Below are positions 59,721 through 64,000 of a DNA stretch of 64,000 nucleotides, piece after piece. Under the pieces are notes generated by a model that worked only from the letters and a program-made list of their open reading frames with translations, had not been told where the DNA came from and did not search any database. The position numbers were made by a program, and so were the translations under genes. The stretch is from Gammaproteobacteria bacterium (GTDB lineage: Bacteria; Pseudomonadota; Gammaproteobacteria; VBWC01). The stretch's first letter is position 1. Each line of letters opens with the position of its first letter. The DNA lies in assembly GCA_006218035.1 (NCBI GenBank), contig VBWC01000010.1, positions 139,572-203,571 of the forward strand. The letters run 5' to 3'.

Positions 59721-60974
59721 ATGGCCAACAATCTATACGATCGAGCTCGAAAACGGAGATCACTCGATAGCGCGTGGCGTATAGTTCTCGCGAATGGCCT
59801 CGCCTCAAAATCGGACATCACACGTAGAGAAGTAAAAGAGTTCGCTGTAGATGCCGACCGTCATATAGGTCGAATCAGCAGACAACTTTTAAAGCGTCGG
59901 TTCGAATTCGCTCCCTCCGAAGGAATCCTCATACAGAAACAGGGGAAGTCTTCAAAGCGCCCTATTGTAAAGGCCCCAATAACAAATCGAATCGTACAAC
60001 GAGCAATTCTCGACACGCTCCAATCGTTCCAACCACTCGCGCCCTTTTTCCAGGTTGAAACCAGTTTCGGAGGACTCAAAGGAAAAGGCGTACCCGATGC
60101 GTTGAAAGCTTGTTATCAGAAAATACAATCTGGCGCAAGAAACTACATTAGATCCGACATCGAATCATTTTTTACTCTAATCCCTAAACCGACGATCGTT
60201 TCAACGATCAGAAAGATAGTTGCCGATGAAGAATTCCTTAAGCTGTTTGAATCCGCAATAACAACCGAGCTCGCAAATCTTGCCGATCTTGGAAAAGAAA
60301 AAGAAGCGTTCCCGATTTACGACATTGGCGTAGCGCAGGGCTCGTGCCTATCTCCACTGCTAGGTAATATCCTGTTAAGTGAGTTCGACCGCGAAATGAA
60401 CGTCGGCGACATTTCCTGTTACCGCTACATCGATGACTTCATTATTCTCGCGCCAACTGAACGCGCGGCGAACGCGGCGTTCAAGCGCGGCTTAAAGTTG
60501 CTAAACAGCCACGGGCTAACCGCATACGACCCGAAGACTAACAACGACAAAGCGGAACTAGGTAAAACTAGCGGGATGTTTACCTTTCTTGGTTGCGACA
60601 TCCGACCAGGAATGATACGTCCCAACAAGAAATCGAAACGGCGACTGATCGACAACATCGACCAAGTATTCGGTGAAAGCATAGCGCTTATGCGTGACCC
60701 GGTAAACCTAATAGCCGCCCATCGAACCGTAGCGGAAACACTGAGCGACGTAAGCAATATATTGCAAGGCTGGGGGAATCAATATTCATTCTGTAATGAT
60801 GCCATTTTTATGCGGCAAATAGATGAGACTGTCGACAAGAAAATCGCGACGTACTTAAGCAAGTATTCTAATCGGAAGGATGAGTTTGAAAAGAGCGGAC
60901 AGCCGGAAAACACACGGCGCTTGCTGGGCGTCCACTTGTTATGCGATAGCAAGAAAGCACCAATTGTTGTCTAG
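59721..60974 (+). CDS. Reverse transcriptase without endonuclease domain
   Basis: This 417-residue RT has the expected blocks: SSKRPIVKAPITNRIVQRAIL (RT1), SDIESFF with catalytic Asp146 (motif A), AQGSCLSPLLGNILL at 205-219 (motif B) and the YIDD active site at 236-239 (motif C, YRYIDDFIIL). FTFLGCDI follows at 287-294. A thumb-like stretch ILQGWGNQYSF resembles group II intron RTs, but no HNH endonuclease follows. The NAxxH and VTG motifs of retron RTs are not seen, nor are DGR features. The region is AT-richer than the core genes, a sign of transfer. It is preceded by the structured repeats and a 9-bp inverted repeat. Confidence 0.9.
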   Translation: MANNLYDRARKRRSLDSAWRIVLANGLASKSDITRREVKEFAVDADRHIGRISRQLLKRRFEFAPSEGILIQKQGKSSKRPIVKAPITNRIVQRAILDTLQSFQPLAPFFQVETSFGGLKGKGVPDALKACYQKIQSGARNYIRSDIESFFTLIPKPTIVSTIRKIVADEEFLKLFESAITTELANLADLGKEKEAFPIYDIGVAQGSCLSPLLGNILLSEFDREMNVGDISCYRYIDDFIILAPTERAANAAFKRGLKLLNSHGLTAYDPKTNNDKAELGKTSGMFTFLGCDIRPGMIRPNKKSKRRLIDNIDQVFGESIALMRDPVNLIAAHRTVAETLSDVSNILQGWGNQYSFCNDAIFMRQIDETVDKKIATYLSKYSNRKDEFEKSGQPENTRRLLGVHLLCDSKKAPIVV

Positions 60975-61169
60975 CCCCTGCCGTCAAATACAATCCATAA
61001 TGACGGGTTACTGGCGCAGATTGTTTTCTGGATTCTTCGGTCCTTGCTCCCGGCAGGACTCTACCTCGCCCGTCCATGGGCTTATGTCTGCGTTTCTTCC
61101 GGAGTGATGTGCGATCGGAGGGACTGGATTCCCGCTTTCGCGGGAATGACGAACGTCGCAATGACTGCG
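60975..61169. repeat. REP-like and MITE-derived sequence downstream of the RT
   Basis: This 195-bp gap contains a stretch at 61061-61082 (CTACCTCGCCCGTCCATGGG, then CT) found with one mismatch inside MITE-like copy 2. A REP-type hairpin lies at 61124-61152 (CTGGATTCCCG, CTTTCG, CGGGAATGACGA). No gene is seen. Confidence 0.7.
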
Positions 61170-61997
61170 TTATTCCCCCGGCTTCACAAACTTCAGCGTA
61201 AACCGGTCGCTTTCGCCGATGGCGAGGTAGACGTCCCGGTCTTTGTCTTTCAGTGCGAGGGTCGGGGGGAGTGTCCAGACGCCTTTTTTGTAGTTCTTGG
61301 TGTCTTTGGGGTTGGCGTTGATTTCGCTGCTGGCCACAAATTTGAAGCCGGCTTTTTCGGCGAGCTTGATGGCGTAGTCCTGGTTGACATAGCCCGAGCC
61401 TGCCTTGGGGTCTTGTGCAACATTCGGGTCGCCGCGGTGTTCTACCACGCCGAGTATGCCGCCGGGTTTGAGTGCCTTGTACATGGCGGCGAATACTTCA
61501 TCGGCGGTGCCGGCGTTCATCCAGTTATGGATGTTACGAAACGTCAGCACTCTGTCGGCGCTACCTGCCGGGGCGATGGTGGTCTGTTTGGGTAGCTCCA
61601 GCACGGTGATGTTGACCTTGCTGTAGATGGCGCTGGATGCCATTTTCTTTTTGAAACTTTCAGCGCTTTCTCGGGAAAATTTGCTGTGCGATTCCGGATC
61701 GTTACCGGCGGCATAGTAGGTGCCTTTGTCTTTTAAAAACGGCGCGAGGATTTCGGTATACCAGCCGCCGCCGGGGACGATTTCGACGACGGTCATGTCG
61801 CCTTTGACTTCGAAGAACTCCAGCGTTTCGATCGGGTGGCGGTATTGGTCGCGCGCCTTGTTTTCGGCGGAGCGATGGTCGCCGGCCAGTATTTTGGCAA
61901 GTGCGACAGCGGTGTCGTCGGCGGCGCTGGCCGGGGTGGTGACGAGTGTTAACGCTGAAAAGATGGCGGCGGACAAAACGGCGGTGAGATTTTTCAT
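61170..61997 (-). CDS. Periplasmic SAM-dependent methyltransferase-like protein
   Basis: This is a 275-residue protein from the ATG at 61997 (MKNLTAVLSAAIFSAL). A signal peptide (SALTLVTTPASAADD) predicts export. The mature part is a Rossmann fold: MTVVEIVPGGGWYTEILAPFL (motif I), KVNITVLELPK, ADRVLTFRNIHNWM and LKPGGILGVVEHRG. A C-terminal part (AGFKFVASSEINANPKD) follows. Exported SAM-dependent enzymes are odd because SAM is cytoplasmic, but this family is widespread and its ligand may differ. The longer upstream frame is rejected, as it lacks a ribosome-binding site and crosses repeat sequence. Confidence 0.85.
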   Translation of the reverse strand: MKNLTAVLSAAIFSALTLVTTPASAADDTAVALAKILAGDHRSAENKARDQYRHPIETLEFFEVKGDMTVVEIVPGGGWYTEILAPFLKDKGTYYAAGNDPESHSKFSRESAESFKKKMASSAIYSKVNITVLELPKQTTIAPAGSADRVLTFRNIHNWMNAGTADEVFAAMYKALKPGGILGVVEHRGDPNVAQDPKAGSGYVNQDYAIKLAEKAGFKFVASSEINANPKDTKNYKKGVWTLPPTLALKDKDRDVYLAIGESDRFTLKFVKPGE

Positions 61998-62089
61998 GTG
62001 ACGTCCTTGGTTGGTGCTGGGGTCCAATGAGGGGGAAATGATAGCACGGCGGGATTGGGGCTCAGCGCAAAGGGTGCAATTGACGGGGC

Positions 62090-62245
62090 TGTCATTTCGA
62101 CCAACGGGAGAAATCTTTATCCCGAACGAACGAGAGGGACCTTTCCGAACGAAAGTGAGGAATCTTTTCCAGACATCAGGATTTCTCGCTGCGCCAGGAT
62201 TTCTCGCTAGATCCCTCGCTCCGCTCGGGACAGGGCTCGAAATGA
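62090..62245. repeat. Repeat with inverted CATTTCGA/TCGAAATG ends
   Basis: GTCATTTCGA at 62091 faces TCGAAATGAC at about 62236-62245. Between them the GAGAAATC/GATTTCTC motif recurs, as do several CCGAACGA units. The right part (CTCCGCTCGGGACAGGGCTC) matches 17505-17520 in reverse and 62608-62627. This repeat holds the end of the GIY-YIG gene. Confidence 0.72.
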
Positions 62246-62568
62246 CAGGGAGGTTCGAGATGACGGGCAGGGACACCGATCTCACCCCCAAGGTCGCGCC
62301 ATTCCGGATTGGTCTGCATGACCAATGCATTTTTCTTTTCCCGCCGCCATTTCTTGATTTCCTTTTCGCGTCCGATGGCGGCAGCCACGTCTGAGGTTTC
62401 CTCGAAGTAGACGAGCTTGTGCACGTTGTATTTTTCTGTGAAGCCTTTGACGGTTTTGGTCTTATGCTCGTAGACGCGGCGAATGATGTCGTTGGTCATG
62501 CCCACATACATCACCTCGTTGCTCCAGTTGGTGAGGAGGTAGACGAAGTAACGGCGCTCCTTCACCAC
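62176..62568 (-). CDS. GIY-YIG domain protein with a repeat-derived C-terminus
   Basis: This is a 130-residue protein. The GIY-YIG nuclease domain fills residues 1-90: YFVYLLTN, MYVGMTNDIIRRVYEHK, then YFEETSDVAAAIGREKEIK. The conserved Tyr, Arg and Glu are present. Small stand-alone GIY-YIG proteins (UPF0213-like) are common and of unclear function. The last ~30 residues (HFEPCPERSEGSSEKSW) are encoded by the dispersed repeat at 62090-62245, showing that the gene's original end was replaced. The ribosome-binding site is weak. Confidence 0.85.
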   Translation of the reverse strand: MVKERRYFVYLLTNWSNEVMYVGMTNDIIRRVYEHKTKTVKGFTEKYNVHKLVYFEETSDVAAAIGREKEIKKWRREKKNALVMQTNPEWRDLGGEIGVPARHLEPPCHFEPCPERSEGSSEKSWRSEKS

Positions 62569-62589
62569 AGGATTGCTCCTTTCGGTAAG

Positions 62590-62653
62590 ATTTCTCGCAA
62601 GCTCCCTCGCTCCGCTCGGGACAGGGCTCGAAGTGACACTTGATCAGAGCTTC
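62590..62653. repeat. MITE-like element end, copy 5 (partial)
   Basis: This stretch, from AGATTTCTCGC near 62590 to the terminus GATCAGAGCTTCCCT at 62639-62653, matches the reverse of the left half of copy 1. A second terminus was not found. It lies directly upstream of the GIY-YIG gene start and downstream of the MscS-like gene. Confidence 0.7.
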
Positions 62654-62739
62654 CCTGGATTGATTTCTGGATTCCCGATCTGCGTTTCACAGGCTTGGCG
62701 CCGCGCAGGCAAAGACCTGGATGACGAACCTGCATTTCT

Positions 62740-64000
62740 TCACGTTGCGGTGTTCTCCAAGGCCTGATGCACGGTGATCTGATTGAAGGGTATTACCCAC
62801 TGGTGTTTGTTGCAGGCTTCAACCGCCAGACGTTGCAGCAGGCGCTGGATTCTAAAGTACTGGCCGGCGGCTTCGCCGGTGAAGACAGCGATGATGACGA
62901 AGTCCAGTGACGACGCGCCGGCCGCGCTGAATTCCACGGACAGACTCGTCAGGTGCGGCGCGATATCGGTCTGGCGCAGTCCGGCGGTGAGTTCCTGTTC
63001 GAAGGTGTCGCGTATCGCGGTGGTGATGTGTTGCTGGTGCTGATAGTCCAAGCCGAAGATCACGGCCAGCGAAAAGCCCTGTTGTGACAGGTTGCGCGGG
63101 CTCTGTTCAAGAAACGCGGCGGTGCGGTAGGTTCTGGTGGCGCCGAGCGCTTTCAACTGCACCTGTTCCGGCGTTTGCGCGATAACTTGCCCGAAGCTGC
63201 CGTCGGCGAGCATGACGAAGTCGCCGGTTTTGGTCGGAAACCACGACTCGCCGGGGTCGCTCTCGCGCGAGTTGTAGCTGACGAGTTCGCGCACCGGTAT
63301 TTTCAATTGCCCGCCGTCCAGCAGCGGATTGACCAGCGTGGTGAAAAAATTCAGTGTCTTGACCTGCCACGGCAGGTCGCGATAGATCAGCCGCTCGCCT
63401 TCGCGCACCGATCCCATGTTGAGCATCAGCTTGGCTTCGACGATGTAGTGCGGCAACGAGCGTTGTATCGCCCACGCGGCGCCGACCAGCAGGATAATAA
63501 ACAGCCCGAGCAACAGCCAGTCACCCTGCATGTACAACACGGCCATGCCGGCGAACAATACCAGCAGCGTGGTGGCCAGGTTTAGCAACAGGCCCGTGGC
63601 GCGCGCCATCACACTGCGGCGGCGCGGTTGGCGGGCGCGGATTTTGTTGTAGAGATGCGCCGCGCCGCGCAACAGCAGATAGACCAGCAACATCGCCGCA
63701 GCGGCAATCAGCAGATTTAATATGCGCCCCGACAACAGCTCCTTGAGCGCAGCTATCGGATCGCGCCGCGATTGTTTGCCGGGCGCGAACATCTCCTGCA
63801 GTTCAAAGTTGACGAGCTGGACGCGGCTTTGCAGATCGTCGCGGCGCTTGCGCCAGCGTTCTTCCAGCGTGGCGAAGGCCGTTCTCAACACGGGCGACGG
63901 CGCGCTTTCGCGGTATTGCGTGATGCTTTGCAGCGCGGTTTCGGCGGTATCCAGGCGTTGTTGATAATAGTTCTGCTCGCTACGCAACCGCTCGATCTTG
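62740..64000 (-). CDS. MscS-like mechanosensitive channel, 5' end outside the window
   Basis: At least 420 residues are visible, and the frame stays open to the window edge with coiled-coil sequence (KIERLRSEQNYYQQRLDTAE), so the start lies outside. A coiled-coil region (about 90 visible residues) precedes three or four membrane helices (ILNLLIAAAAMLLVYLLL, LLNLATTLLVLFAGMAVLY, LLLGLFIILLVGAAWAI). An MscS-type beta-domain follows (TGDFVMLADGSFGQVIAQT, VQLKALGATRTYRT) and then an alpha/beta domain. The layout fits MscS/MscK-type channels that release solutes on osmotic down-shock. Confidence 0.82.
   Translation of the reverse strand, partial: KIERLRSEQNYYQQRLDTAETALQSITQYRESAPSPVLRTAFATLEERWRKRRDDLQSRVQLVNFELQEMFAPGKQSRRDPIAALKELLSGRILNLLIAAAAMLLVYLLLRGAAHLYNKIRARQPRRRSVMARATGLLLNLATTLLVLFAGMAVLYMQGDWLLLGLFIILLVGAAWAIQRSLPHYIVEAKLMLNMGSVREGERLIYRDLPWQVKTLNFFTTLVNPLLDGGQLKIPVRELVSYNSRESDPGESWFPTKTGDFVMLADGSFGQVIAQTPEQVQLKALGATRTYRTAAFLEQSPRNLSQQGFSLAVIFGLDYQHQQHITTAIRDTFEQELTAGLRQTDIAPHLTSLSVEFSAAGASSLDFVIIAVFTGEAAGQYFRIQRLLQRLAVEACNKHQWVIPFNQITVHQALENTAT

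Noticed and set aside
59262-60974. Classical retron
   Set aside because: The RT lacks the NAxxH and VTG motifs, and the candidate RNA is longer than usual. A related but different RT-ncRNA system remains possible.
61170-62330. Longer 386-codon version of the periplasmic methyltransferase
   Set aside because: The extra N-terminal part reads through dispersed repeat sequence and would hide a proper signal peptide that starts at the ATG at 61997.

Overview
The window is chromosomal DNA of a GC-rich gammaproteobacterium. The clearest marker is the intact rsxABCDGE-nth block (21016-26831), an arrangement typical of Gammaproteobacteria. Supporting genes are metG with a C-terminal tRNA-binding domain, slyX, RNase D, yaeQ, yajD, bolA and a DhnA-type class I aldolase. 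Two large c-di-GMP proteins, a di-haem peroxidase, a CHASE2 cyclase and several cell-surface proteins suggest a free-living, signalling-rich organism. I cannot name a genus.

Layout. 1-6.6 kb: msrA, a small membrane protein, a beta-propeller protein, a CBS protein, an HPF/RaiA-like protein fused to a cold-shock domain, bolA, fbaB and two small lipoproteins. 6.7-11.3 kb: a PreP-like M16 protease, a decayed gluQ, psiE and small genes. 11.3-15.7 kb: a 1459-residue PAS/GAF/GGDEF/EAL protein. 15.8-20.9 kb: rnd, slyX with a broken membrane gene upstream, a class II amidotransferase and metG. 21-27.2 kb: the Rsx/Rnf electron-transport operon, nth and a DUF1841 gene. 27.2-32.3 kb: a lipoprotein, gloA, and a two-gene unit coupling a di-haem peroxidase to a membrane GGDEF-EAL sensor. 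32.4-38.9 kb: argG, then a compact operon of CHASE2 cyclase, SH3 protein, M48 protease and a FadL-type porin. 39.3-41.9 kb: three overlapping genes for a lipoprotein, a secreted protein and a matrixin-like protease. 42-51.8 kb: a cold-shock gene with its own promoter, long leader and terminator, followed by many small single genes. 51.8-57.3 kb: a broken DUF3187 gene, a GH13 enzyme, a secreted Asn/Ser-rich protein, a cNMP-binding protein, a peroxiredoxin and a SelW-like protein. 57.7-61 kb: an accessory island. 61.1-64 kb: a periplasmic methyltransferase, a GIY-YIG protein and an MscS-like channel cut by the window edge.

The island at 57.7-61 kb is the most unusual part. It has an ankyrin gene divergent from an XRE regulator, with two matching 15-bp palindromes between them. 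A PD-(D/E)XK-like nuclease follows. Then come two copies of a structured, nested inverted-repeat element, two tiny overlapping reading frames, and a 417-residue reverse transcriptase with a YIDD active site but no endonuclease domain. A 9-bp inverted repeat brackets the spacer and second structured element just upstream of the RT. This looks like an RT with its own non-coding RNA, possibly a defence system, but it matches neither a classical retron nor a diversity-generating retroelement.

The second theme is a family of small inverted-repeat elements (MITE-like, termini close to AGGAAGCTCTGAT), with complete or partial copies near 17.5, 39.0, 54.8, 57.4 and 62.6 kb. One copy interrupts a membrane-protein gene upstream of slyX. 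Related repeat sequence supplies the C-terminus of the GIY-YIG protein. Together with the gluQ and DUF3187 remnants this shows active small-scale genome decay.
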